Of a DNA stretch of 64,000 nt, positions 1 through 11,654 are shown piece by piece. The translations under genes and the position numbers were made by a program. Location: contig NC_084891.1 of NCBI RefSeq assembly GCF_958979055.1, positions 24,637,501 to 24,701,500 on the forward strand, given 5' to 3'. Source of the stretch: Alnus glutinosa. Lineage: Eukaryota > Streptophyta > Magnoliopsida > Fagales > Betulaceae. Under the pieces are notes generated by a model. The model did not search any database. It was not told where the DNA came from and saw only the letters and a program-made list of their open reading frames with translations. Position 1 is the first letter of the stretch. The number at the start of each line of letters is the position of its first letter.

Positions 1-144
1 TGCGGAGAGAGAGAATATAATGGAAGTTAATTTAAAGCCAATCAAAATGAGAAGTTTCAACAAGATAACGATTCTATATTGTAGCTATATATGGGTATTT
101 CATGAAGTCAATATATATATATATATATATACTTTAATTTGTAG

Positions 145-483
145 GCAATTCCAAGAGAGGCGAGGGAATTCGAGCTCGGGGAAACAAAGTACTATGTGGT
201 GCTAGTATGGAGTGCGATTATTCAGCAGGGTTTCTTCTTGGGAGCGATTGGAATCATCTTCTGTGCCTCGTCTTTGCTATCTGCTGTTGTAATCGCTGTT
301 CTACTCCCAGTTACGGAGATCCTTGCTGTTATTTTCTACCAAGAAAAGTTTCAAGCAGAAAAAGGAGTTGCTCTGGTACTTTCTCTTTGGGGCTTTGCTT
401 CATACTTTTATGGAGAGGTAAAACAGAGCAAGAAGAAGAAGCCCCCCCCAGAGACAGAAGTGCCTCAAATTCCCGATTCATGA
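145..483 (+). CDS. Purine permease (PUP family), 3' terminal exon, 5' part outside window
   Basis: This exon starts after a TTGTAG acceptor (AG at 143-144), preceded by an AT-rich intron, and stays open for 112 codons to TGA at 481-483. The translation begins [19 protein letters not shown] and continues through three hydrophobic segments. It carries the PUP C-terminal signature: [17 protein letters not shown], then [20 protein letters not shown] and a lysine-rich tail. Family members are ~350-400 aa, ten-helix plasma-membrane importers of adenine, cytokinin and related bases, so roughly the last third is here. A longer reading from an internal methionine upstream is not expected, because this is a continuation exon. 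AATAAA-like runs at about 597-630 are plausible poly(A) signals. The family call is firm; the substrate and the member are not determinable. Confidence 0.93.
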   Translation, partial: AIPREAREFELGETKYYVVLVWSAIIQQGFFLGAIGIIFCASSLLSAVVIAVLLPVTEILAVIFYQEKFQAEKGVALVLSLWGFASYFYGEVKQSKKKKPPPETEVPQIPDS

Positions 484-1762
484 CACAAAAAGGAGTTGTA
501 TTTCTTCATTTTTCTCAGTGGGTTATATTCGAAGTTTCATTTTAGCTATCTATTTTGCGAAGAAATCAAGATGCACGATTGTAATATCTCATTGACTAAT
601 AAAAAAGTAAGTAAATAAATAAATAAATTGCGGATCTCTCATGCTACTTCTCTTTAAAATAGAAGCAGTATGTTTGTATGCATTATGTCTAGCTTTCATT
701 TCCACTTTAATTACTTTTTTGAAAAATTTTCAATCACCCAAACCAACCTCGAAAAGGACATCCACTATTGGAATAAGCTGGCCCTCTTCAAATTAAAGGT
801 CAAGTGACGGCTCCCACCCCACCATCCTCAATTGTCTATTGGTTATTTATGTTACTGTCTTTGAACTTTTTTTTTTAGACTTTTTTGGTATTTGTAACTT
901 CTCTATGTTTCGGTATATGAGTCTTTAGGACACACTAAATCACATTTGCTGATAGGCCTAATTCTTAGCATACGTGTCATGAATCAATAAGTCTATATCT
1001 TTGAAAACATTGCCTCTGCATACTTTTATTCATAGTTTTTACTTTAGACGGCTGTTTCGGCCTTATTTATTTTATTTTTTTTATTCATATATTTTTAAAA
1101 AAATAAAAAATAAAAAATAAAACAGAGAGTTTCTACTCTATCTATCTTTGTGAGTTGTTTAAGTTTATTACTATTATTTACTTTGGGCCAAGAATATTTT
1201 AACTAAAAAATCAATATCAAAGTCAGGTCCATTAGCCACCCCATTCCAACAACCCAGAAAAAAATCCAAACCTGTAAAAAAAAAAAAAAAAAAAATTCCT
1301 CATTCAAATCAAACCCACCGAAAGCTCCGCCATAGAACAACCAGATTTTATTTTAACCACTGACAGCTCCAGACCAAAAAGAAACCAAAACAGAACAACC
1401 CATCCAAAACTGCACAACCCCTCTTAAACCCCACACAGGCAAACAACCAAACATTGAAAACCATTCCATCACCCACCCGAATTCAGCAAAACAGAGCCAT
1501 GGTTGTAACGCTCTCGAAGCTAATTAACTCAAAGTGTCTCTATAACATTTTCGAGCTTCTTTATTAAATAACCAAAAACCCCAATGGCTATCAACAAGGA
1601 ATGAATTGAAAAATTAGAGGCAAATTTTCAAGAGAGACCATTGAACCCCAAAGACACTTAGAGAGACCATTGAACCCGCACATCCGCAGGATGATCGTTT
1701 AATCCGGAACCCAAAGGTGCTTTACCGACAAACCCCCAAACATGCGACCCAACCCAGTCACT
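484..1762. other. Intergenic region downstream of the purine permease
   Basis: AT-rich DNA with a short (TAAA)n run near 612-630 and poly(A) tracts near 1090 and 1276-1295. From about 1300 the base composition changes to a C/A-rich, coding-like strand, which may be part of the decayed retroelement whose gag remnant follows. No intact reading frame or RNA gene is visible. Confidence 0.5.
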
Positions 1763-1921
1763 AAATTTAAACGATTGACTTGGGATGAGATGCATAAGCG
1801 GATCGAGCTTTGTTTCAATTTAAATGAAAGGTTTAACCCTGAACGTCAATGTCAACATCTGCAAGTGTTTTTAATTGAAGGAGGTGGCACTGTTGAAGAG
1901 TCCATGTGGGAGGTATAGATT
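1763..1921 (+). pseudogene. Decayed Ty3/Gypsy gag remnant (nucleocapsid region)
   Basis: In one frame the sequence reads FKRLTWDEMHKRIELCFNL, then NERFNPERQCQHLQVFLIEG. This follows the plant Ty3/Gypsy nucleocapsid pattern RLT-x-x-E-M-x-x-R-x-x-x-LCFNC-x-E-x-F-x-P-x-H-x-C with a trailing LFLIE. The second cysteine of the zinc knuckle has become Leu and the histidine position is lost, so it could not bind zinc. An in-frame TAG ends the stretch near 1918. No protease or reverse transcriptase follows. The assignment rests on motif spacing and the trailing VFLIEG. Confidence 0.55.
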
Positions 1922-2542
1922 GAATATGAGCAAAAAGGGAAAGATTCAGGAACGTACTAACAGCAATTTTCTAATTTCAACATTGAGGACAAGGTTGTTG
2001 TGGAAGTAGTAAACGATACAATAAACGATAGAAGTAGTAAACGATACAATAACCTTATCTGATGAACAAGACATAGCCAAAGAGGAGTCCATTAAAAATT
2101 GCTAGCTATTTGATTTAGGACTCCTGTATTTGGTTGAGAACTCTTATCTCTTATGATTTGGATGTGTTAGTTGGGTTGTTTATGATTAAAGTTGTATTAG
2201 CATTGCTCATGGATGATTATCATAAATGATTCCCATCATATGTATCATAAGACTCCATTTTTAGAAAATCCGCACTCTTCCAAACTCAAAAAAAAAAGAA
2301 AAAAGAAAAGACAAATTTCTAAGATTACTTCTTGGCGTAAATACTTTTATAGAGATATAATATTGTGCCACTCCAACATATAATTTTTGACCACCTTACC
2401 CATGTGACAATATGGTCCCTTAACTAATTTTAGAGTTTTGTTTCTAAAAAAGTAAAAGTAAAAGTAAAAGTAAAAATTGTCACCTGGGCAAAAGTGATCA
2501 AAAATTGTGTCTTAGGGTGGCATTGTATCATATCTCATACTT

Positions 2543-3040
2543 CTTTTTTTTTTTTGAAAAAATTCCACTTATAATCCATGATCTTTTATTACTTTTAAAA
2601 TAAGATACCCAAACTTTTAAAAGTGTCAATTTAGGGTATCCATCTTTCAAATTATTTTTTTTTCAATTTCAACCATCCGTTAGAATTTTTCATTAAATCA
2701 TGTCAAAATTTTTAAAATATCCCTCTTTTTTTTTTTAGGAAAAAAAAAAAGAAAAAAACTGCAACAATCGATTTAGGTGTTGATAAGAATTTAACAAATT
2801 AAAATTTGTAAAAATACTCATGCCTGAATCTTTGAAAAAAATTATAATTTTTTTTTAGACAAAATTCAAGGACATTTTAGAGAATTTTAATAAAATTTAA
2901 CAGAAAATTTTAATAACGGGTTAAAATTAAAAAAAAAAAATTTAAATTGATATTTTTAAAATTTGTATACTTTATTATAAAAGCGACGGAAGATAGAGAT
3001 TACAAATGAAATTTTATCTCTTTTTTTTTTTCCAATTTTT
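2543..3040. mobile_element. Foldback/MITE-like element, copy 1
   Basis: About 490 bp whose two ends are imperfect reverse complements. The left arm (2560-2640, with AATAAGATACCCAAACTTTT then GTGTCAATTTAGGG) pairs with the right arm (2945-3030, with TTAAATTGATATTTTTAAA, TACTTTATTATAAAAGC and GAAATTTTATCTC). The arms are ~85-95 bp, internal DNA is AT-rich and there is no ORF. A second copy lies at 17995-18510 in the duplicated segment and a degenerate one near 43245-43660. Poly(T) edges hide the target duplication. Confidence 0.65.
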
Positions 3041-3513
3041 TTCAGCCATTGGGTGGGATTGAATTCAATTTACGTAGGCTAATTTGGCCATTGCTAAGCC
3101 ATTACGTTTGGCTTGGGATCTACGTTTTCTAATGACTGGTCACATCAATTGAGACTACCCATTGAGGTTGAATAAACATGTGCGCACCTGGAATATTCAG
3201 TGACAAACATATGAGACCATAGTACAAATTCTTCTATCCTTAACTTTTAATTGGTGAAGCTAGGGTCTTACCTGACTTGTGTGGATCAAAATTTTTGCAT
3301 AAGTTTGAAATTTATCCGACAAAAATAAGTACACAAAATACCTTCCTAGCTTCCAGGTGTTCCTGTCATTAAAAAAAAAAAAAAAATTCTATGGTTTGTA
3401 TAATTTCATTGTGAAATTCATGCCACGTGCAACTTCCGGCTAGGACGTTAGGTAATTAGGAATTTTTAATTTGTCACGTGCGTGCTCTTTTTCCTACAAA
3501 GAAATGCAATTAA

Positions 3514-3806
3514 GGGTTTGTTTGACAAGTGACATTACAGAACAGAACAGAGTAGTGAGTTGTTAGTTTTTGAAATTAGTAAAAAGTGATGATATGATAT
3601 AAAATAAAAAGAATTTGTATAAAAAAGTGAAAAAGTTTTGTATTGTAGTGAATTTTTTTATTTGAATAGTAATAAAAAATTATTGATGTGATATAAAAAA
3701 GTAAAAAAAGTGAGAATGTTCTGATGTTGATTAGTAGTGAAAAGTATAAAAAAATGAAAAAAAAAAAAATAATAATATAATGTATTGTTCCTTACAAACA
3801 ACCCCC
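3514..3806. mobile_element. MITE insertion present only in duplicate copy A
   Basis: The AT-rich insert begins GGGTTTGTTTGACAAGTGA and ends CCTTACAAACAACCCCC. The ends are inverted repeats of about 11-13 bp (GGGTTTGTTTG against GGGGGTTGTTTG on the other strand). Copy B at about 19196 runs through the flanking sequence without it, so this is an insertion after duplication or a loss from B. No ORF. The terminal type suggests a hAT- or Mutator-like MITE; the superfamily is not certain. Confidence 0.65.
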
Positions 3807-4287
3807 GGCACATATAATAACACCTCTAACAAAAATGTGTAATAGTTCCACATGAATGAACAATCAGTCCAAAAAAAAAATCAACAATCAGTCGTCAAAC
3901 GAATCCCACTTATGTAGATCGAGCTTCCACCAAACTTTTTTGTAGAAAAATCAAATGTTCATTGTCTTACGCAACTTAACAATAAGTACTAGACCAAATT
4001 AATAATCCAAGCTGGAAAGCTTGGATGATACGAATTGAATACCCACATGTTCTTGATAAATTGACAACGAGGGAAATAATTAATTATGATCGTAATTACA
4101 ACTATATGACGAAAAGTCATATTTGATGTCTTGGCTACAAGCCTTGAGATTTTCGAATATACAGTACTAGGCCTATCTGCTTGGCCAATATCTTAACGCA
4201 GATGGAGCATGCATGATATCATTATTTATTTTAACCACTCCACATGAATGAAAGGTACAAACGAATGCATCCCAGCCAAAGTAAAAA

Positions 4288-4330
4288 TAAATAACAACAA
4301 CAACAACAATAATAATAATAATAATAATAA
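4288..4330. repeat. (AAC)n/(AAT)n microsatellite
   Basis: Run of AAC then AAT triplets just downstream of the TED7-like gene on its 3' side. The same site in copy B (19869-19892) is shorter. Confidence 0.9.
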
Positions 4331-4386
4331 GCAAAAGCAAACGAAAAAGACAGACAGATCATCGATCACAGATGAGAGCTTTAGCT

Positions 4387-5487
4387 TTAGTAGTGTTGGT
4401 GATGGCCTGGAGGATAAGTGGGAGACCCAGGCACCGCCGGTTCACGAGGAGAGCCTCCTCCAGCAATCCCATGCAAACCCATAGCGCTAGAACCCACAGC
4501 TTCATGAACTTGAATATCATCCTCTACCGACAGTGTTACAGTTTGCTCCCCATAGGGACCGGTTGCGATCGATTCATGGACTTCTTCGTGTTCCTCAACA
4601 CAAGGGACTTCAGGAACCATCACTGGCCTCTTCTTCCTCTTTGAGCAGAAGAGACCAGCTAAGAGGAACGCAATGAATAAAAAACCGCCTGCGGAGACGC
4701 AGGCCGCGATGATAGTAGTTCGGTGGCCTCCGGAAGGTGGCGACGCAATTTGTGATGATGGTGGGAGAGATTTATAAGGAGGGGGAGGCCAAAAACCTGG
4801 CGGGGTATAATCACCGGGAACGGTTGGTGGGGGTGGTGGGTAATGTCCTCGTGGCGGTGTTGCTGTAGTTGGAGGTGTTTTTGGTGCATTTTTGGGTGGT
4901 GTTGATCGAGGTGGCCGTGCCTTATTTGGAGGTGGAGTTTTTTGGGGTGCTGGAGCTGGAGTATGTGGTTTTGGTGGTGACCAGCTATGTGGTGGTGGAG
5001 ATGCAGGTTTAGGTGGCGGTGCCTTATATGGTGGTGGAGCTGGACCATCATTTGGTGTTGGCGGCGGTGCATTAGGGTGTGGTCGCGGTGGTGAAACCGG
5101 AGTGATAGTAGGGGTTGGAGGAGATATGGGATGGGATGGCGGTGCTTCAGTCGGAGCGGGAGGTTGGATGGCCGGTGTAGTTGGTGAAGGTGGGCACGGT
5201 GGCTGGTGGTGGTCTGGTGGTGGAGGTGGTGGAGGTGGCTTTGGATGGGCATGGTGGTGGTGGTGGTGGTGATGCGGTGGAGGTGGTGGTGGTGGCTTGG
5301 GATGACCATGGTGATGATGAGGCGGTGGAGGCGTAGATGGTGGAGGTGGATGGGCATGGTGGTTTGCATGTGGTGGGGGAGACGTGATAGGGTTACAAGG
5401 GACAGGTGATGGCGGAGGCGGTGGAGGCGTGATAGGGTTACATGGGACAGGTGACGGTGGTGGTGGAGAGTAGTATGGGTAACTCAT
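4387..5487 (-). CDS. TED7-like proline-rich single-pass membrane protein, copy A (366 aa)
   Basis: A single uninterrupted exon. I take MSYPYYSPPPPSP as the start because the family opens with a short Tyr/Pro stretch; a further in-frame ATG would add 33 residues. Residues 1-256 are an extensin-like Pro/His-rich domain with two near-copies of PVPCNPIT. About 257-280 (TTIIAACVSAGGFLFIAFLL) is the single membrane helix, followed by CSKRKKRP, which predicts an inside tail. The tail has the family block VMVPEVPCVEEHEEVHE, then GPYGEQTVTLSVEDDIQVHE, and a Gly/Pro/His end. Zinnia TED6/TED7 are known from published work to act in tracheary-element secondary-wall formation with cellulose synthase; that role here is inferred from family. 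Alternative: another proline-rich membrane protein without kinase domain. Confidence 0.85.
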   Translation of the reverse strand: MSYPYYSPPPPSPVPCNPITPPPPPPSPVPCNPITSPPPHANHHAHPPPPSTPPPPHHHHGHPKPPPPPPPHHHHHHHHAHPKPPPPPPPPDHHQPPCPPSPTTPAIQPPAPTEAPPSHPISPPTPTITPVSPPRPHPNAPPPTPNDGPAPPPYKAPPPKPASPPPHSWSPPKPHTPAPAPQKTPPPNKARPPRSTPPKNAPKTPPTTATPPRGHYPPPPPTVPGDYTPPGFWPPPPYKSLPPSSQIASPPSGGHRTTIIAACVSAGGFLFIAFLLAGLFCSKRKKRPVMVPEVPCVEEHEEVHESIATGPYGEQTVTLSVEDDIQVHEAVGSSAMGLHGIAGGGSPREPAVPGSPTYPPGHHQHY

Positions 5488-6000
5488 CTTCGTGAAGAAA
5501 TTTTGAAGACACTTATCTATTCTATACAAATAGATTGATAAAATAGCCGCATGCAAGTCCTCTATTTGTACTAGTCGGAGTATCAAATCAAAGTCTTCGG
5601 TTCCTCAAGTCAATTTGCAGCCCTACACCATGTTAATTTTTTACACACATCCAGTTTGGGCTTGCTCTAATCTTAAGATAACGTCGAGTTGTCATTGAAT
5701 TAAAAATTAAATGACTTTATATCCCCAAAAAAAAAACATGGCTTTTTGAAGGGCACCCTACGAGTATATATATATATATATATATATATATAGCTAGCCA
5801 CAGTCCACATGATGGAAATGAGTAAAAAGTTTCAACATTAATTGCAAGCTCATCGAGAGTCAAAATATTCTTTGTTTATCGATCCTATGTCATTGTTTCT
5901 CAAAAATAATACCAAATTGGATATGTTATCAGATTTCTTCAGCATGTTTTTGTAAAAGAAAACGAAAAATCATTTAACAGCTCGTTCTTTGAAGCACCTT
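5488..6000 (-). promoter_or_regulatory. Upstream region of TED7-like copy A
   Basis: This stretch is nearly identical to 20724-21240 upstream of copy B, apart from a longer (AT)n run at 5764-5792 (21003-21019 in B). A TACAAATAGAGG-like box on the minus strand at about 5558-5570 is a possible TATA element. I saw no perfect match to the tracheary-element TERE motif. Promoter status is inferred from position and conservation only. Confidence 0.4.
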
Positions 6001-6743
6001 CGCCCACTTGATTGAGTTTTATAACCTATAAATCTTCCGTATTAAATAACTTTTTGTCAATTATATGTGTCATTATTTTCTCTTATTCAATTTTTAATTG
6101 GATGAGTGTGGTTTCAATCAAACCAAAAGATACCATACAGATCACTAGATGCCGAACAGCAGACTACGTACAAATTAAATTAAAAGAAGACAGATCGAAT
6201 AGATTTTATATTACGTTCTCTCGTGACATTACTGCTTCTGATATGGTTGTAGCATGTTCCTCAAATCATGTGGCTTAAATCTCATTCGAGTTATTTGAAC
6301 TAATTAAATTGTGATAGGGTGCAATATTTAGAGTATTAACCATAGATTCGATCGTTTAATTCTCTGTCAAACCCCATTCTTCGTAGCTAGAGAAGTACTT
6401 GGAGGTACTGCATGCGCCACATACAAGAAAGCTCAAATTCGAAATTCTAGCTATATTCATGCATGACAGTTAGCTTTGTTAAGAGAAAATAAAAAAAGAT
6501 TGAGAACATGTATAAATAAAAAAATTAAAAAAAAAAATGAAAAGATTGAGAAGAATGAAGTTTTCACGTTTTTCAAAAGGGGTCAATTTACTTTTCACAT
6601 ATAAGTTGTTATTTTACAGAGTACACTAATGAAAGAGACGGGCATGATGAGCATGGGATAGCATGACTTTTTGAGTCAAGTAGTTTAAAAAAGAAAACGT
6701 GTTTGATGTGCAATTATTTGTTACTTGTACTTTCACCCCTATT

Positions 6744-9174
6744 TTTGTTCAGGCCGTCACCAGAAGAGAAAAAGGTTGGAGAGCGGTTGCCCCAACAAAA
6801 TCAGTTGTCTGTAGAGGTTGTTGATAGAGGGCTAGAAGTGGGGCTGGTTAAGCTGGTTCAGCCATGGCGTTCTTGTTGGGAAAGGAAGGAGGACGGGTGA
6901 AGTAATTCAGGACGACGCGTGAAAGAGAGAGCCAAAGAGGAGAGAGGAGAGAGAGATATAATTTTTTTATTAAAATAAGGTATTGGGAAGCTACAGTGCT
7001 ACCCAATACATTGGGTAGTACTGTAGCTACCTAACCAAAATGTGTAAAATTAGGGTAACTGTTGTGGGTCAATTTTTGGTGTTTTTTTATTAAATTTTCC
7101 TTAAATATAGGGAAGGGAACAATTATAGGGAATCTGCTACTAGTGCTCTAATATATATACATAATTGAGATTTGATGAAGAGATATGATTAGTCTATAAT
7201 TTTTATATAATTATTGTATAATTTTAATTAATAATTTTTTTTTAAAAAAAAAATTATCTATTAGTTAGGTAAGACTGAAGAGAAATATTTATTACACACT
7301 CTTGTATACACAGTTCTACATGACACTTTGTTTTAATTTTTTTTTTAAAAAAATGAAGTGTGTATAAAAAAATCTTGTCACGTGAAATTTTATGTATAAA
7401 GTGTGTACAAAAAATATTTATTTACGTAAAAAAACAGATAATAATTAATTTTAAAAAAATTATTAAAATTATACAACAATAATTTCGCCTAGGATGAATT
7501 ATGATTATGATTGAGGTAAAAGAAAGGGGCGATCATGGTGGGTGGCTAACGGCAATTCAAGATTCCATGGGTCATCTTTTCTGCAAGGTGCGTGATAGGT
7601 AGTCTAGCTCGCATTGCGGTCGTTTTATGGTACTGCTATTGTTTGTTTGCGCGCGCTATAAAAGTTGATTTAAGTTTATAGGGATGCCGTCGATCCTTTA
7701 CTGAGCAACCAGTTATATTAACTTTTGTCTTATAACCAGGACTGGTGGTTCATTTTATTCCAAAAGTATGCCTTGTAGGCATATGATACGTGTATATATT
7801 TTGTACATTTTTTAATATATATTTTTTTAAAAATCAATTATTAGAATTGTAGAGTGAGTCTTTGTAGGTCCTACAAAATCAATGACTAATTTAGAAAATA
7901 AATATATGAAAAATATATATACAAGAGATATAAAAAAATCATTTCTCATAAGATTATAACTTTAAGATAAAATTAAGCGCGTACAACTGCAATGAACTTT
8001 TTCTATATATATATATAGAGAAGTATTGAGGATTGACCTATTCGACTGGAGTAACCTTATTAACCGGACTTGCTAAAAGGTAGGAAGAAGAGGTGAAGTG
8101 TTACGGGAGACGGAGATTGGTCTCCCATAACATTTGATGCATAAAGATTGATTTTATGGTATGAGAACCAAGTCACATAGTCCGGTGATGTATATATATT
8201 GTATAGCATTACATGTACTCTAGAGTGCAGTAAGGCCTTCACTTATTTAGTCGGCCAAACATCTATTAGTTCTTCATATTAACTCAAGAGTACTTTATCT
8301 TGTGAGTTGTTAGTTTGGGAGTCTTATCAAGAGTTGGATTAGGAGTTATAAGGATAAGATATGTCATTCTTTAGAAATGTAGTTTCATTTCAACTCGATC
8401 TTATGGTAAGCCTATTATAAGATGGAATATGATACGTTTACAATTTCTTTATAAATTTTATATAATTCTAATAATTTTTTTAAAAATAAAAAAATAAACC
8501 ATTAAATATGTAAAACCTACATGTAAGAAAAGATATCCAATAATTAGTTTGAAAAAAAAAATCATTAAAATTTTACAAAAGTTATATAGAAATTATAAAT
8601 GTGTCATATCTCGTTATAAGACACCCTATATCGTTTATTAGTAAATCGTTATTATTATTATTATTACTTATACTGCAATAATAAATGAATCATTTAGTCA
8701 GTTATATTTCAAACAACTTAGTTCTTGCAACGAGGCTTAGCATTCTTCGAAATATCCCACCATAAAAGGTTCAGGATTCTTTGAATTAATTATCCTATCG
8801 TTATTTCACTATTTGCTTTATGAAGCGCATGGAAACGCACAGTTTGATAGCACCATGGTCGGTCAAGGGGGTGGCGGGCATAACGAGGAATCGTCATCAA
8901 GAAGAAAAGTGCAAATTAGTGCACAGTTATGGCTGAGAAAAATCCTTAAATATTCAGGATTTTTGAATATTAAAATAAGATAAGTGCGAATTTTGTTCAT
9001 GATCTTTTGGATGAGATGGAAGAAGAGGTTGGTTTGTGAAGTTTTAATTACTTTAGTGACTTCTCAATTTTCCACGTCAACTTTATTAGAAATTTTAACC
9101 TTTTATTTTATGTCATTTTCTACTTCTCATCTACCTCATCTTTGATCTCCGTTAACATTATTCTCTACAAAACT
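6744..9174. other. Intergenic region between duplicate A and the LTR retrotransposon
   Basis: AT-rich sequence with one near-perfect hairpin (6983-7032), a GA-rich stretch at 6926-6958, and short AT and ATT repeats (about 8005-8020, 8650-8667). The short reading frames here have no recognisable similarity and are not called. Confidence 0.5.
6983..7032. repeat. Inverted-repeat hairpin
   Basis: GAAGCTACAGTGCTACCCAAT is followed after ACA by ATTGGGTAGTACTGTAGCTAC; the arms of about 22 bp pair with one or two mismatches. It may be the core or end of a miniature foldback element. A terminator is unlikely, as no gene ends here. Confidence 0.7.
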
Positions 9175-9179
9175 AATAT

Positions 9180-9751
9180 TGTTGGTACAGTTTCCGGTAC
9201 GGTGACATATTGCCTTGTGATTCATTGACTTCCTTGATATTCGCTCTCCTCGTAATCTGCAAAATAATAAACGGCTCGTCAGCTCATGGGGGTGTCGACC
9301 ATACCCCTACTTTGATGCCTAAATCAGTTCAAACTATTTATTTTCTGGAGAGTATCAATAATCTCAGATCTTAGAGAATCTGCATGTTAAAAAATACCTG
9401 ACGTAGTAGTCTTATTTATAGGCTCACAGTTCACAGTTATAAAACTGCTAGAATACTTGAAGCATATCTGATTAGGAGCATGAGTCCTAGATCACATAGT
9501 CTTTAATCTTATCTTCATAGAATTCGAATTGGGTAGTAGAGTCCAAGCTGAATAGGACATTACCTATTCGTCTGATGTCATACTATTAGGCGTCTTATCC
9601 CATATTTGATGGGATAAAAGTCTTATCTTAATATACTCGGGATATGCGTCTTTTTGGAGATAACGAATGGTCTTGTACTTAGGTTTGATCTAGCTGGGCC
9701 GACCCGATGGGCTCGGCCCACGTGTCTTTGGAGCTGATTATTTCTCCAACA
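9180..9751 (-). repeat. 3' LTR of the 8 kb element (left copy)
   Basis: 572 bp with TG...CA termini. On the minus strand it contains CCTATAAATAAG, a TATA box at about 9409-9420, in the right direction for the element. Compared with the right LTR it has scattered substitutions and an extra TGATTCATTGAC-like stretch near 9218, and it lacks the 22-bp duplication of the right LTR. The insertion is therefore not brand new. Confidence 0.9.
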
Positions 9752-9754
9752 GTT

Positions 9755-9774
9755 ACCCCCCAATTTTCTTTTTT
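9755..9774 (-). other. Polypurine tract of the 8 kb element
   Basis: On the minus strand it reads AAGAAAATTGGGGGG followed by TAAC immediately before the LTR. Position and composition are those of a plus-strand priming site. Confidence 0.75.
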
Positions 9775-10479
9775 GAATTTAGAATGTAAGAGAATTAAGT
9801 ACCTCAATTTCTGAATTTGGATCTTCCATAATCTGTGTCTGACAATTGCCGCCTCTTTCAAAGTAATTATGGCGAATAATGCCTTGAATCTTTGGATTGG
9901 AGTGGCGTTCGACCTGATGGATGCCAATTCAATTCTTGGACACTTGTGATCTGTCAGAGTACTAATAACAACTCCCCATAGATATCTTCTTCATAAGTGT
10001 CTCTACATAATATTGTCGGTCAGGCCAAAGTTGTGAAGATGATCTCCTACTCTCGGTAGGAGATGGATCAGACTGATGTAGTTGATTTCACCAAGATCGT
10101 GGCGAAATGCCACTCTAAGAGAACACTGCGTACAACTTTCGTAAGATCAAGGTTTTGTCTGACAAAAAAGGGTAAACTGTTGAAGAAAATGGCTTAACAT
10201 TCCCGAAGCTTCTTCATCGGTAGTGCTTCGCAGACCGCTTCCACAAAAATCTCTCTTGGCGGCTTCAGAGGCTCAGACTGGCGCTGAGGCTTTGGTTGTC
10301 CGAGACTTACAACGACTAGGGGCTTTTGGTGGCCCGAGGTTTTGTGCTTGGTGTACCGAATCTTCTGATCTGAACACCATCTAGCTTGGTCTCACCTGTG
10401 AATATCTTTATTTTTGAACTTTGTAATGTTTGAATTCTTTGTTATGGAAAAACTTTCCATAACAAATCAATTCTGACTT

Positions 10480-10870
10480 ATTCTCTAATAACTTGAACAA
10501 ACAATCGGTTTGCGTAATTTAATTCCGAGGAGGATAGGAAAAATCTTTTGTTCAACCTCCGAGACTAGGAGGAGAAGATTTTTTGTTCAACCTCTAAGAC
10601 TAGGAGGAAAATATTTTATGTTTCAAAAATCTTTTTGTTCCAACCTTCGGGACTAGGAGGGAAAAATATTTTACTTAACCTCCGAATTGAGGAGGGAAAA
10701 ATCAAACTTTGAGCTGTCCTTCTTAACTTGAACAAACAATCGGTTTGTGTAAGTTATGACCGAGGAGGATAGGAAAAATCTTTTGTTTCGACCTCAGGGA
10801 CTAGGAGGAAAAAATATTTTTGTTTCGACCTCCGGGATTAAGAGGAAAAAATCTTATTAAAATTGATGGA
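10480..10870. repeat. Internal tandem repeat array 1 of the LTR element
   Basis: Imperfect ~45-60 bp units built on ACTAGGAGG, AAATATTTT and GTTCAACCTC/GTTTCGACCTC. Interspersed copies of GAACAAACAATCGGTTTG occur at about 10494 and 10731 here and again at about 11468 and 11556. No convincing coding potential. Confidence 0.7.
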
Positions 10871-11654
10871 CTTGATTTTATTTTTTTTTTAGGAGGTGGT
10901 ATCCCCGTATGGTTTGTTATAGGGGTTGTCTCCCATAAGGTTTGTTGTAGGGGTTGTCTCCCTGTATCTTTGTCCGAGCTGCTCCTGAGAGAACTTAATC
11001 CAAGAGCTTGGTGCAGTTTCGGTGATTTTCCCTTTGCAGAAGCTTTAACTTTGTTGAGTTACCCCCCATAACTTTAGTCCGTGACTGCGGGCTAAGTCGT
11101 TCGAGGCGGATAGTCAGGTCCTCTTGATATCCTGGACGATGTTGTAAAAAAGATCTCGGAGTTTGGAGTGAGTCTCGGGGCTTCAGCCTGTAAATACTTG
11201 ATCTTTCCTTTTCAAATGTATCTTTTCTTTTTCATGTAATTTTTTTTTTTTGGTAATGAACAAAATTTCAATTTTAATGAATGGAAGTGTTGGACATTTT
11301 GACTTTCACTTTTCTTTTCTTATTAGCCGTAGAAGATCATAATTTTTCAAACTGAATTGAACATCTTTACCTGGAAAAAATTTTAAAGTTTCTCACTCAA
11401 AAACTTCTTTTGAGACATATCTCGGTTTCTTATAAATCTTACTTTTTATACTAGAGTTACCCCCAAAACTTGAACAAACAATCGGTTTGTGTCAGTTTTT
11501 TCTGAGGGAAGAACTGGTCTAATTTTTTGAAATTTAAGCTACCCCTAAAAATTTTGAACAAACAATCGGTTTGTTGAAATTTTTTATAGAGGAGAATAGA
11601 AAAAACTATTTGCATCAAAGTGTTGAGTATTACTTGGATGATTTTTTAAAGAGG

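Larger units (their letters stand above)
2543..6743. repeat. Segmental duplication, copy A
   Basis: This ~4.2 kb aligns over its whole length, in the same order and orientation, with 17995-22010. Shared landmarks are the foldback element, the sequence around 3060-3500, the TED7-like gene, its upstream region to about 6000, and the block ending near the TTGAGTCAA at about 6674. Identity ends abruptly just before the foldback element on the left and after CGCCCCTATTTT (CACCCCTATTTT here) on the right. Copy A has a private 293 bp insertion at 3514-3806; copy B has private insertions at 18566-18775 and about 19225-19370. Confidence 0.9.

Noticed and set aside
4892..5409. Gly/Trp-rich plus-strand frames opposite TED7-like copy A
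   Set aside because: They are antisense to the CCN-rich proline domain; stop-free only because of composition.
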